Assembly: GCF_032586155.1 (NCBI RefSeq)
Contig: NZ_JAWHTC010000008.1
Span: 1-57,230 of the forward strand
Reading direction: 5' to 3'
Source: JAWHTC01 sp032586155
GTDB lineage: Bacteria > Pseudomonadota > Alphaproteobacteria > Rhodobacterales > Rhodobacteraceae
DNA length: 57,230 bases
In this document: in pieces, positions 27,075 to 35,946 of the stretch
Numbering within the stretch: the first letter of the stretch is position 1
Layout: each line of letters starts with the position of its first letter
Notes under the pieces: model-generated
The model's input: the letters and a program-made list of their open reading frames with translations, nothing else
What the model was told of the DNA's origin: nothing
The model's database searches: none
Made by a program: the position numbers and the translations under genes

Positions 27075-28445
27075 TCACTCGACCCGCCAGACATGCACCA
27101 CCGGCTTGTCCTGATCGGCAAATAATTCAATGACATAGAGACGCCCGCCGGCACGATCAAACGCCACCGCTCCGATGCGGTAACGCCGTTGCCTGGCCAC
27201 TCCCAGAGTCGCCGGTTCGATCCCGGCGGGATTGAGGAAAAGGTGCTCGTCCAGGCTCAGGGCCGCATAGGGCTGCGGTTGCCAAGGCTCAATCTCGCCG
27301 GCGGCCACCTTTGCGAGGTCGCCCGGATCATAAAGGATGATCTGGGCCTCGAAATGCGAACCCCACCATCCGCGATAGCCATTGTGGCCGCTGCATTCGT
27401 GCAAATCCTTGGCTTCGCAGGGTGTGCCGTCGGCCAGGCGACAGACATGAAACTGTCCCACGAAATCTCCGGCGACACAGACCTTGTCCGGTCCCTCGGG
27501 ATTCACGAAACCATACCATGATTTTTTTCCCACCGACTTGGTTCCGGCGAACAGAACCGCCGCCTTGCCCGCGGCAGTGGTGATCCATGCCCCGCCCTCC
27601 CATTCATCGGCATGGGAATAGCCGCGCATCGCCCGGTCGAAGCTTTCTGTCTCGCGCGAGCCGGGGTATTTGAGCAGCGTTATCGGCTCTAGCCGCGTGC
27701 CGTCCGGGGCAGACGTTCCGGCTTCATCCACCCAAGGTCGGTATGCATAGAGCGGCGGCCCCATCCCCGACCAGCCGCCATCGCGATACCGCCCCGTGGC
27801 CAGAGGGCGGCCTCCGGTGTTCAACATGGCCCATTCGGGTGGAATATCAAACAGGTAGCCGTTGGTGCTGTAACCGCTTTCCTGGCCGATGAACCACGTA
27901 CCGGTGAAATCGGGATCGGACAGGTTCGGGTTTATCCAGCCATGTGACGGCGCGTCCGGGTCGGGTTGGAAATGTTGCCCCCAGGTAACGTGCAGCCTGG
28001 GCCCGGTGGCCGGGGTATCAAGATAGGCCAGCCCGGCGCGCGGCAGCTCATCCAACCCGGCAAACTGCCCCTCGGCAACATCCGCAAAAGGCTGCAGGAA
28101 CCGGGCCACCGGCAAATCACCCGGCCTGCGGGCAATCACCGGCTTCGGAATCGCAATCTCGGCCACCTGGTTGCCATCGGGCAACTCGCCATAGGCGATC
28201 CGGTCGTGCCCCATGATGAACAACGAGCCGGGCAATTCCTTGGCCTTGGCCTTATGACGCCCTGCGGGCGCGAAACTCATCGCGTTGCCGCCCCAGGCAA
28301 AGGTGCGTGGTCGCGCGCCATCCTCTGGCAGACGGAAGGCGCCCAGATACTCGAAATCCTCTGGCATGACCCGGGTTTCGGCCCCGGTCGCCCCGGCCAA
28401 TCCCAACCCCAAAACAACAACAAACCCTTGTAACACCCGTTGCAT
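27075..28445 (-). CDS. Large secreted protein of unknown function
   Basis: A 456-residue exported protein. The start at 28445 is preceded by GGGAGGGG and followed by a signal peptide (MQRVLQGFVVVLGLGLAGAT, cleavage near ATGA-ETR). The mature chain is rich in aromatic residues and Gly/Asp-turn motifs, with WGQHFQPDPDAPSHGW and a paired-Cys segment (CRLADGTPCEAKDLHECSG). Beta-propeller-like architecture is a guess. A pirin gene precedes it on the same strand (gap ~105 bases). I do not recognise the family. Confidence 0.75.
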   Translation of the reverse strand: MQRVLQGFVVVLGLGLAGATGAETRVMPEDFEYLGAFRLPEDGARPRTFAWGGNAMSFAPAGRHKAKAKELPGSLFIMGHDRIAYGELPDGNQVAEIAIPKPVIARRPGDLPVARFLQPFADVAEGQFAGLDELPRAGLAYLDTPATGPRLHVTWGQHFQPDPDAPSHGWINPNLSDPDFTGTWFIGQESGYSTNGYLFDIPPEWAMLNTGGRPLATGRYRDGGWSGMGPPLYAYRPWVDEAGTSAPDGTRLEPITLLKYPGSRETESFDRAMRGYSHADEWEGGAWITTAAGKAAVLFAGTKSVGKKSWYGFVNPEGPDKVCVAGDFVGQFHVCRLADGTPCEAKDLHECSGHNGYRGWWGSHFEAQIILYDPGDLAKVAAGEIEPWQPQPYAALSLDEHLFLNPAGIEPATLGVARQRRYRIGAVAFDRAGGRLYVIELFADQDKPVVHVWRVE

Positions 28446-28550
28446 GATCCCCTCCCGTCTCGGCGCGGGACGACCCCGCCGACCTCTGCGCCAAGGGTGC
28501 CATGAATGGGTCTGCGCCGCCTTGGTCTCGGTCAAACCGGGCGCAGAGGA

Positions 28551-29462
28551 TCAATGGGCAGGTTGAATGAAGGTCCCGTTGCGTAGATCGCGAAATGCCT
28601 GGCGCAGTTCGTCCTGGGTGTTCATCACGATCGGTCCGTGCCAGGCCACCGGCTCCTGGATCGGCGCACCGGATACCAGCAGGAACCGCACACCGCGCTC
28701 ACCTGCCTGCACAGTGATCTCGTCGCCGGTGCCGAACCGCACCAATGTCCGGTCGCCGGACATGTCGCGGATGTTAACCTCTTGGCCCATAACCTCTTTT
28801 TCCAACAGAATCCCGGTGGGGGTGCTTGCATCGGAAAACACGCCTTCGCCGTCAAACACATAGGCAAACGCTCGGCGATAGGTGTCCACCGGCAGGGTCT
28901 TTTTCACCCCCGGTGGCACCGAGACATCCAGATATTGCGGATCGGCGGCGATCCCGTCGACCGGGCCGGACTTGCCCCAGAACGATCCGATGATCACCCG
29001 CACCACCGTGCCATCGTCATCGGTGATTTCGGGAATGTCTCGTGACTGCACGTCCTGATAGCGCGGCGCGGTCATCTTCAGTGAAGATGGCAGGTTGGCC
29101 CAAAGCTGAAACCCGTGCATCTGCCCGTTGGCGCTGCCGCTGGGCATCTCTTGGTGCAGGATGCCCGACCCGGCGGTCATCCACTGCACATCGCCTGCGC
29201 CCAGCGTGCCCTTGTTGCCCAGCGAATCCTCGTGCTCGACCTCACCGGCCAGAACATATGTGATCGTCTCGATGCCGCGATGCGGATGCCAGGGAAAGCC
29301 CTTGGCGTATTTCGCAGGGTCCTCGTTGCGGAAATCATCAAACAGCAGAAACGGGTCCAGCTCGCTTGGGTCCTGGAAGCCAAAGGCGCGGTGCAGATGC
29401 ACGCCAGCCCCTTCCATCGTGGCCTGCGCCTTACGTGTCTCGATTGTTGGTCTGAGCGACAT
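28551..29462 (-). CDS. Pirin-family cupin protein
   Basis: A 303-residue bicupin. N-terminal cupin motifs are FPWHPHRGIETITYVLAGEV and GDVQWMTAGSGILHQEMP, with the pirin iron-ligand pattern (His, His, His, Glu). The C-terminal half contains the RRAFAYVFDGEGVF segment. The start at 29462 follows AAAGGACAG; the frame is open further upstream without a better site. Some pirins are quercetinases or redox-sensing cofactors; function here is not predictable. Confidence 0.9.
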   Translation of the reverse strand: MSLRPTIETRKAQATMEGAGVHLHRAFGFQDPSELDPFLLFDDFRNEDPAKYAKGFPWHPHRGIETITYVLAGEVEHEDSLGNKGTLGAGDVQWMTAGSGILHQEMPSGSANGQMHGFQLWANLPSSLKMTAPRYQDVQSRDIPEITDDDGTVVRVIIGSFWGKSGPVDGIAADPQYLDVSVPPGVKKTLPVDTYRRAFAYVFDGEGVFSDASTPTGILLEKEVMGQEVNIRDMSGDRTLVRFGTGDEITVQAGERGVRFLLVSGAPIQEPVAWHGPIVMNTQDELRQAFRDLRNGTFIQPAH

Positions 29463-29564
29463 GAGTCTGTCCTTTCCTGTCAACCTCTGCCCAAGATAGG
29501 GTTGCGCGCCTTTGCGATCCATAGGTGGTTTCGAACCGCGTGTGTGCGGTACTGCACAGAAAGT

Positions 29565-30740
29565 TCAGGCTCCCCCGCGCCACCAAGTCGAGGGTTTCAC
29601 CCGACCGCCCCGATTACGGTCCAGCCACAACGCCACCCTTCGCAACGGTGACAGGGCCAGCTTCAGCCATGCCCGGTGCCGCCACTTGCTGAAGTCGCGG
29701 TTGAACGGGCAGACCCTGAGGCAGATTGCACAGTCACTGGCCTGCGCGGCCCAGAACTTAAAGCATTTCTCGGCGTCCGAGGTCCATTTCTTCACCCCCT
29801 TGATTGCCGATTGGTTTGGCGCGTCGAACGAAGGCGGGCCAAGGGGCAGGGCCTTGACCGGGCAGGCCTCGGCGCACTTCGTGCAGATGTCGCAGAACCG
29901 CGCAACACCGGGACGTTTCGGTGCGTCATGGGCCAATGGCAGCGAGGTGAATATCTTGGAAAACCGCAGGCGGGGCCCGAACTCGGGTGTGATCACCATC
30001 TGGTTGCGGGCATATTCGCCAAGCCCCGCCTTCACTGCCATCGGAATGGCCAGCCCGGTGTCGTTCATCGACGGCACCGCCTGATAGCCCAGGTTGCGAA
30101 TATAGGCGGCCAGCTGGATCACGATCGAAGCTTCGTGACTGTATTCCCGCCCCGTTGCTGCGCCCGCCAGCGCCGACGGGTAAGTCGCGACCAGTCCCTC
30201 GTCCATCTCATGGCCCAATACGATCACGCTTGTGATCCCCTCGGGCAGGTCATTGTCGGCATCCGACAGGTCGCGCACATCCACCCGTGCGCGATAAAGC
30301 CAGCGCTCGTCCAGATCGGTAACACCGCACAGGTCGGCCCCAAAGAACCGGGCAATGCGTTTGATTTCGTTCGACATTGCCACCGGGTCATCAATCTCAA
30401 TAGCGTCTGGCGCCACCGGCGTGTCCTCGCGGATCGGAGCCTGGAATCCCTCGCGCCTGCCTTCATGGGCCGACCGGTCCGAGATCATGTCGGAAATGGC
30501 CCAACTGGCATTGCGAAGGGCAAAGTCGCGCTGAGTAAACCCGTCGCCGCGCCGCGGGGCGGCCTCCATCCGGTACGAAGCGAAAAACGCGTCTGTCTTG
30601 GGGCTATTGACCCGTTCGTCCCAAAACGCACGGGTAAAAATGTCGTTGCGCTGGCGAAAGCCCTCGAAGGCATCGCTCAGCTCGAAACCCGCATCGTCAT
30701 CGCCATCACGCTGGGGCGGTTGATTGGAAGGCCAGACCAT
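29565..30740 (-). CDS. Reductive-dehalogenase/QueG-like Fe-S protein
   Basis: A 391-residue protein resembling the RdhA/epoxyqueuosine-reductase superfamily. Residues ~120-270 fit the cobalamin-binding nitroreductase-like core (SVIVLGHEMDEGL, and NDTGLAIPMAVKAGLGEYAR). Near residue 290 a 4Fe-4S motif CDICTKCAEACPVKALP is present; a second set is formed by Cys in EKCFKF plus CAICLRVCPFN. The last ~40 residues are basic. There is no Tat signal, no RdhB anchor gene and no queuosine context, so it is a soluble relative of reductive dehalogenases. Whether it dehalogenates is not known. Confidence 0.8.
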   Translation of the reverse strand: MVWPSNQPPQRDGDDDAGFELSDAFEGFRQRNDIFTRAFWDERVNSPKTDAFFASYRMEAAPRRGDGFTQRDFALRNASWAISDMISDRSAHEGRREGFQAPIREDTPVAPDAIEIDDPVAMSNEIKRIARFFGADLCGVTDLDERWLYRARVDVRDLSDADNDLPEGITSVIVLGHEMDEGLVATYPSALAGAATGREYSHEASIVIQLAAYIRNLGYQAVPSMNDTGLAIPMAVKAGLGEYARNQMVITPEFGPRLRFSKIFTSLPLAHDAPKRPGVARFCDICTKCAEACPVKALPLGPPSFDAPNQSAIKGVKKWTSDAEKCFKFWAAQASDCAICLRVCPFNRDFSKWRHRAWLKLALSPLRRVALWLDRNRGGRVKPSTWWRGGA

Positions 30741-30870
30741 GGCGCGACGCTAGGGCGTTTTGCGGCGCTAGGGAAGGGCATTGGGAAAACGGCACCAAAC
30801 GGGTCGCTTTCTGACGGTTCGCGCCCCGCCGTTGCGCCTTGGATAGGGAAAACCAACAGGAGACACTCAT

Positions 30871-31815
30871 ATGAAAATCGGCTTTATCGGCTTGGGAAAT
30901 GTCGGCGGCAAATTGTCGGGCAGCCTGCTTAGAAATGGCATCGACCTGACCGTGCATGATCTAAACGACGACCTGGTTGCGGTCTTTGTCGATAAAGGCG
31001 CCAAATCCGGTGGCAGCCCGGCGGCGATGATGCGTGACTGCGATGCCGTCATTACCTGCCTGCCATCGCCGGCCGCGTCCGACGCGGTGATGCAGGACAT
31101 GTTGCCCGAGGTTAAAGAGGGCAAGATCTGGATGGAGATGTCCACCACCGACGAGGCCGAGGTCAAACACCTGGGCGCACAGGTGATCGAACGTGGTGGT
31201 GCGGCAGTGGATTGCCCGGTCTCGGGTGGCTGTCACCGCGCCGATACCGGCAATATCTCGATCTTTGCCGGCTGTGATCGGGCCACGTTCGAACGTATCC
31301 TGCCGCTTCTCACCGTCATGGGGCGGCGCGTCCTGCATACTGGCGATCTGGGATCTGCCAGTATTCTCAAGGTGTTGACCAACTACCTCGCCACCGCCAA
31401 CCTTGTGTCCTGCGCCGAGGCGCTGACGGTGGCCAAGGGCGCGGGGATGGACCTTGCCACAGCCTATGAGGCGATGCGCATTTCTTCGGGCAATTCCTTT
31501 GTCCACGAAACCGAAAGCCAGGTGATCCTGAATGGCAGCCGCGACATTTCCTTCACCATGGACCTGGTGAAAAAGGATATTGGCTTGTTTCAGGAGGTCG
31601 CCGACCGGGCCGGGGTGCCGATTGAACTGAACCCGCTCTTGATCACAATGTTCGACGATGCCATCGAACGCTTCGGACCACGCGAACTTAGTCCCAACAT
31701 CATCAAACGGTTGGAAGAGGCCACCGGCCTCGACATCACCGCGCCGGGCTTCCCGCCTGAAATGCTGGACGATGAGCCCGAGGAGCCGGGGTATGAGGTG
31801 ATCGTCAAAAGGTAA
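30871..31815 (+). CDS. 3-Hydroxyisobutyrate dehydrogenase-family NAD(P) enzyme
   Basis: A 314-residue beta-hydroxyacid dehydrogenase. The N-terminal Rossmann motif MKIGFIGLGNVGGKL, the substrate-binding DCPVSGGCHRADTGNISIF and the catalytic Lys in ASILKVLTNYLATANLV (near residue 170) are present. CAGGAGA precedes the ATG. It reduces or oxidises a short 3-hydroxyacid such as 3-hydroxyisobutyrate or tartronate semialdehyde; the exact substrate is not resolved. It is divergent from the RdhA-like gene and convergent with the Tad-like gene cluster. Confidence 0.9.
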   Translation: MKIGFIGLGNVGGKLSGSLLRNGIDLTVHDLNDDLVAVFVDKGAKSGGSPAAMMRDCDAVITCLPSPAASDAVMQDMLPEVKEGKIWMEMSTTDEAEVKHLGAQVIERGGAAVDCPVSGGCHRADTGNISIFAGCDRATFERILPLLTVMGRRVLHTGDLGSASILKVLTNYLATANLVSCAEALTVAKGAGMDLATAYEAMRISSGNSFVHETESQVILNGSRDISFTMDLVKKDIGLFQEVADRAGVPIELNPLLITMFDDAIERFGPRELSPNIIKRLEEATGLDITAPGFPPEMLDDEPEEPGYEVIVKR

Positions 31816-31827
31816 TCAGAAATGAAC

Positions 31828-31860
31828 ATCACGGCAAAGCTGCATAAGCTTCGCCGTGAT
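31828..31860. terminator. Probable bidirectional terminator
   Basis: ATCACGGC-A-AAGC and GCTT-CGCCGTGAT form a long stem around a seven-base loop between two convergent genes. An AT-rich stretch follows on the plus side (GTATTATTCTG). Confidence 0.65.
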
Positions 31861-31898
31861 GTATTATTCTGATGTAGCCTGTCTTAGGTTGATATTGC

Positions 31899-32480
31899 TT
31901 ATACTTCGCAGTTGCCGCTTCGGCAGAAGGGAAGCTGGGGCGCGAACCGCAGGCGGGTGAAGACGAAGGTTCTGATTTCCACCGGGTCCATCCCGATATT
32001 GAACAGCGGTGTGAACGTGCTCCAGGTTTCGACCAGGATGACCCGCTCTTCCGGTGGCAGCGTTGGCAGCTTGTCCGAGACCATCGCCACAGTCGAATCC
32101 GACATCGTGTTGATCGACCCGCCGCGGACTTCCGACCAGTCCACTTCGTACCTGTTTTTCCGTTTCGACCACTTGATCACGGAAATCCGGACCCTGGTGT
32201 CCGAGTTGGCCTCGGACATGATGTCGAACAAATCCTTGGTATTGTCGACATAAAGCGGTGTGATCGCCATGGTTTCGCGCGAATACATGTCGGCGATGGT
32301 GTTGGCGGCCTTATGGTTGATGCCGGACTGGCGATAGCCCTCGAAGAAGACGAACATTGCCAGAAGGGCCCACATAACTACCGGAAAGATCAGCGCAGCT
32401 TCGACCGAAACCGATCCGCGGGAATCGTCGCGCGCGAAGGTGGTGAACCGGGATTTAAGTGTGTTCAGAATGGTTTTCAT
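31899..32480 (-). CDS. TadE-like pilus assembly protein (triad 1, gene 3)
   Basis: A 193-residue protein with the TadE signature near the N-terminus: RGSVSVEAALIFPVVMWALL, where the Glu within a hydrophobic stretch marks a prepilin-like segment. The remaining domain contains an RISVIKW segment and ends FCRSGNCEV. Its ATG overlaps the previous stop (TGATG). It closely parallels 34820-35407 (shared GSVSVEAA/GSVTVEAA, SRETMAITPLYV/SRETNPIDGPFM, ERVILVETW/ERLILVETW). Likely a minor pseudopilin of a Flp/Tad-type system; no tadA, rcpA or flp gene lies in the window. Confidence 0.82.
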   Translation of the reverse strand: MKTILNTLKSRFTTFARDDSRGSVSVEAALIFPVVMWALLAMFVFFEGYRQSGINHKAANTIADMYSRETMAITPLYVDNTKDLFDIMSEANSDTRVRISVIKWSKRKNRYEVDWSEVRGGSINTMSDSTVAMVSDKLPTLPPEERVILVETWSTFTPLFNIGMDPVEIRTFVFTRLRFAPQLPFCRSGNCEV

Positions 32481-33022
32481 CAGTTCGGCTCCTGAACGAA
32501 GGCGGCCATCGCGACAAGTGCGGCCTGGCCGGCACCGTCAACTACCAGTTGTTTTCCAAGCCCGCTGGTCGGAAAGATCGGGTCGATCTTCACGCAGGCG
32601 CGCAGGATCATCATGTCGTTTTCCTGACCATTGACGAAGGTCCGGACCGGCTGCACAGCTTCTGACGTGTCGACGCAATCCGCAGTCGTATCCCACGTGA
32701 CGGCGTTGCGCAGATCGACCTGCACCATCTCAAGCCGCAACGTGCTGTTACAGTTCTTCAGAAGGCCGGCATATTCACAGACCTGAGCCTTGATCTCGTC
32801 ATGCTGCGGGGCGGTTCCCGTGCCCAGGCGCACATTGCGCACGGCCAGGTCAAGTCCGCGTTCCAGCATGGAATGCTGCAGGGTGATCATGCCGAGTTCC
32901 ACACCGCTCAGAAGGATCGTTACGAAGGCGGGGAACAGGATGGCGAATTCAACTGTCGCGTTGCCGTCTTCCTTGTGGCGCAACCGCCGAAAGGCCGATT
33001 TCATCTTAGCAAACATCATCAT
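32480..33022 (-). CDS. TadE/TadF-like pseudopilin (triad 1, gene 2)
   Basis: A 180-residue protein with the TadE-like N-terminal segment GNATVEFAILFPAFVTILLS and the adjoining GVELGMITLQHSMLERGLDL. A cysteine-containing middle (VCEYAGLLKNCNS, ADCVDT) follows, ending SAL-like ...AAFVQEPN. Its start overlaps the vWA gene stop by ATGA. It is the paralogue of 35404-35946, which shares HSMLERGLD, VRLGTGT, FPTSGLG and FVQEP. Confidence 0.82.
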   Translation of the reverse strand: MMMFAKMKSAFRRLRHKEDGNATVEFAILFPAFVTILLSGVELGMITLQHSMLERGLDLAVRNVRLGTGTAPQHDEIKAQVCEYAGLLKNCNSTLRLEMVQVDLRNAVTWDTTADCVDTSEAVQPVRTFVNGQENDMMILRACVKIDPIFPTSGLGKQLVVDGAGQAALVAMAAFVQEPN

Positions 33023-34605
33023 TGGACCAACCTCAGTTTGGAGATCGACGAGGCGATCGACACGAAGGCATCGTTGATTTCAAGCCCGTCCGTATCGAAA
33101 TAGTGGCCATCCGAGCTGGCGCAGCGTTTCAGCAGGCGTTTGCCCTGGTTCGGGGCCTCGAAGGCGATGGTGAAGACGATGATACCCTGAGTTTTGGCAA
33201 CTTCGCAGATCTTGTCCAGACGCTGGTCTTTCCAACCGGCGTTATGGACTTCGTATTTGCCGTAAGCCTTGTTCGCGGCGGCGTTGAGGGTGCCCAGGAT
33301 GCCGCCCCAGAGGTGCTCGGCCAAGTAGAGCAGTGGATGCATCGCGTGCAACTCCGGATAGCTGATCTGTTGCGAGCCCTGGCCGTTGGTGTCCTTGTAG
33401 GGGGCGCTGTTCCAGGTGCCGTCATGCGGATAGTACCACTCGCTGTTATGCTTGACCGAGAACTTGCCCGAGTTGTGGCGCCAGATATCCGACATCTCGT
33501 CGAGATAGGGCGACAGCATATAGGGCTGCTCGGTGTTTTCGCCATCGGTCATGATGATCGCGATCTTCAGGTTTTGGTCGGGATCATATGGTTTCGGACG
33601 GTCAGCGAACGTGTTTTCAACCACGCCAGACGCGATCAGCCCGTCCACCACTGGCCCCGTTGTCGGATCAAGCAGGGCCACGCCCCATTTCATGCCAAGG
33701 TCGATCGAGGTGTTGCCACCGGCGGTCAGACCTTCGATGTGATCCTTCAGCGCGATGCTGTCATTCGAGAACGGCAGGATGCGGGTGTTCTGATTGGTCG
33801 GGCACACCGGATCGATCAGCGTTTGCCCTGACGGCAGCGGGTCCTGATTCCACGGATCGAAATGCGCGGTGCGTTGCAACGCCTCGGTCGGCAGAATCTG
33901 GGCGTTGTTGAACTCATCGGCAAGGAAGTCGACACAATGCGAATAATTGTGCTCGTTGCTGACATTGTATTCGTTCATCATGGTTTCGCCCAGCGACACC
34001 TGGGTGGCGTAGGGTACAACCGAGATCGACACGTCGCCCGGCTTGGTGTTGTCCAGAACCAGATCGACGAAATCCTTGGCGGCAACTTTCAGGTTCGTAA
34101 GCCGCGAGTACCAGCCCATCGAACCCGACACGTCCAGGATCAGCGAGATTTCAACCGCGCCCAGGCTTTCCTTGGCGGAGCCGGCGGCTTTCGCATTCAG
34201 AACCGGAACACCAACCATATGGATCAGCTGGGTGTCCATCGCGATCTCGGCGGTGGCCGACACTTGTTTGTGGGCCAGGCCTTCGTCAACGGTGATCGTC
34301 TTGAGATAGTTGCCAAGGTCCGATTTGGCGAAGTAATCCTCGACCACGAATTGCGCATCCAGCGTCTGGTCAAGGTCGGCAGCCGCCAAAACGGCTCGGT
34401 CCAGCGTGCTTTGCAGCGATGTCCGGGTGTATTCAAACCGCATGAAATCGATGCCCATGCCGCCAACGGCCAGAAGTATCAGAATGAGAAAGACACCGAA
34501 ACCGACAAGAACGCCGCTTTCGTTGTCGCGAAATTCCTCAAGACGCTTCGTCAGATTTGTCCCTGAACCACAGCAGGGCAGCTTTGCAGTTCCGCGTTCC
34601 AACAT
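33019..34605 (-). CDS. TadG-like von Willebrand factor A protein (triad 1, gene 1)
   Basis: A 528-residue protein. An N-terminal TadE-like transmembrane segment (GVLVGFGVFLILILLAVGGM) precedes a vWA domain. The metal-ion-dependent adhesion motif is visible: ISLILDVSGSMGWYS, TSIDLGMKWG and the MTDGEN loop. The start at 34605 is the first ATG near the membrane segment; an upstream in-frame ATG at 34683 lacks support. TadG proteins are membrane-anchored accessory components of Flp/Tad pili. It parallels 35943-37610, including the unusual YNVSNEHNYSHCV segment. Confidence 0.88.
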   Translation of the reverse strand: MLERGTAKLPCCGSGTNLTKRLEEFRDNESGVLVGFGVFLILILLAVGGMGIDFMRFEYTRTSLQSTLDRAVLAAADLDQTLDAQFVVEDYFAKSDLGNYLKTITVDEGLAHKQVSATAEIAMDTQLIHMVGVPVLNAKAAGSAKESLGAVEISLILDVSGSMGWYSRLTNLKVAAKDFVDLVLDNTKPGDVSISVVPYATQVSLGETMMNEYNVSNEHNYSHCVDFLADEFNNAQILPTEALQRTAHFDPWNQDPLPSGQTLIDPVCPTNQNTRILPFSNDSIALKDHIEGLTAGGNTSIDLGMKWGVALLDPTTGPVVDGLIASGVVENTFADRPKPYDPDQNLKIAIIMTDGENTEQPYMLSPYLDEMSDIWRHNSGKFSVKHNSEWYYPHDGTWNSAPYKDTNGQGSQQISYPELHAMHPLLYLAEHLWGGILGTLNAAANKAYGKYEVHNAGWKDQRLDKICEVAKTQGIIVFTIAFEAPNQGKRLLKRCASSDGHYFDTDGLEINDAFVSIASSISKLRLVQ

Positions 34606-34819
34606 GTTTCCATCTCGTTTTATTGTTTTTCCCTGTGGAAGTGCAGTCTTCCGATGGGAATCTGACTTAACTTGTGGGCCCATTGTGGGTCGGGAACCGG
34701 GCGGGAATTGGGCTTTCCCGGATCATTTTTGCAACTTTTTAAAGATGGTTTTCACCCATTCGCGGCGTGTTCGCGCCGCAATTGGGTCACATTTCGCGAA
34801 AAAGGAATGGAAAATCGGG

Positions 34820-35407
34820 TCAGATACAGCTTTCCCAACAGATCTGCGGGCTGAAACGTGAACGAGTAAAGACAAAGGTCTCGATGATCTGGTCGGTCAG
34901 GCCGACAATTCGGAAAGGGGCGGTGTAATCGGTCCAGGTTTCGACCAGGATCAGGCGCTCTTCGTCCACCATGATGGGAAGTTTCTGGCGCATTTCGTCG
35001 GCCGCACCCGATCCGTGCGCGGAAACCAGCCCGCGGGTTTCGGACCATTCTATATGCATCTTGTCGTCATCGCCGTCATAACGGATGACCGAGACGCGCA
35101 AACGGCGCTCATTGCCCGATCGGGTCAGGAAGTTCAGCATCTCGAACGAGCCATCCATGAATGGCCCGTCTATCGGGTTGGTCTCGCGCGAGATCATGTC
35201 CGAGATCACATAGGCCGCCTTGTGGCTCATCGAGGTTTGGCGATAGGCGTCGAAAAAGCTGTATAGCGCGCAATAGGCCCAGACCAGAAGCGGCAGCATG
35301 ATCGCCGCCTCGACTGTGACCGAACCTTGCGTGTCATCGGCAAAGGCGCGCATCCGGGCGCGTAGCAGCCGGGCAGGGAAGGACAGGGCTGGGCGCGAAA
35401 GCATCAT
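34820..35407 (-). CDS. TadE-like pilus assembly protein (triad 2, gene 3)
   Basis: A 195-residue paralogue of 31899-32480. The TadE segment is GSVTVEAAIMLPLLVWAYCA, followed by YRQTSMSHKAAYVISDMISR. The start at 35407 overlaps the upstream stop (ATGA), which decides against the long upstream extension. The C-terminus FTRSRFSPQICWESCI carries two cysteines like its paralogue. Confidence 0.82.
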   Translation of the reverse strand: MMLSRPALSFPARLLRARMRAFADDTQGSVTVEAAIMLPLLVWAYCALYSFFDAYRQTSMSHKAAYVISDMISRETNPIDGPFMDGSFEMLNFLTRSGNERRLRVSVIRYDGDDDKMHIEWSETRGLVSAHGSGAADEMRQKLPIMVDEERLILVETWTDYTAPFRIVGLTDQIIETFVFTRSRFSPQICWESCI

Positions 35408-35946
35408 TTCGGCTCCTGCACAAAGGCGGATGACGCCACCATGGCGGCGTTGCCCGCCCCGTCCTTGGCCAGTGCATAGCCAAGACCTGAGGTCGGGAAG
35501 ATCGGCGAGAACACGAAACACGCCCGAAGCAGCATCATCTGGTTCGATGTGCCGTGATTGAACGTGCGCAGTGGCGAAGGATCCTCGGAATGGTCGATAC
35601 AATCGGCATCGGCAGGCGGCGCCACATAGCTACGGGGGTCGACCAGGATCATTTCAAGCCGCATGTTGGTTGAACAATTCGGCAAGACGCCTGCGAATTC
35701 ACAGATCATGTTCTTGATGTCGTCATGGGTTGGGTTCGTCCCGGTGCCAAGGCGCACTTCGCGCACCGCCATGTCCAGCCCGCGTTCCAGCATCGAATGC
35801 CGGAATGTGATCATGCCAAGCTCGACCGTGGTCATGAACAGCGTCACGTAGAACGGGAAGATTATGGCAAACTCCACCGTGGCCGATCCCGCGTCGGACC
35901 GCCAAAGCCGCAGCCAGGGGCGCATCATATGCCGCATCAGGCTCAT
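35404..35946 (-). CDS. TadE/TadF-like pseudopilin (triad 2, gene 2)
   Basis: A 180-residue paralogue of 32480-33022. The N-terminal prepilin-like segment is GSATVEFAIIFPFYVTLFMT, followed by VELGMITFRHSMLERGLDMA. The start at 35946 overlaps the vWA gene stop by ATGA; the upstream open frame is a shadow. It shares VRLGTGT, RLEMI(L)VD and IFPTSGLG with the triad 1 protein. Confidence 0.82.
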   Translation of the reverse strand: MSLMRHMMRPWLRLWRSDAGSATVEFAIIFPFYVTLFMTTVELGMITFRHSMLERGLDMAVREVRLGTGTNPTHDDIKNMICEFAGVLPNCSTNMRLEMILVDPRSYVAPPADADCIDHSEDPSPLRTFNHGTSNQMMLLRACFVFSPIFPTSGLGYALAKDGAGNAAMVASSAFVQEPK

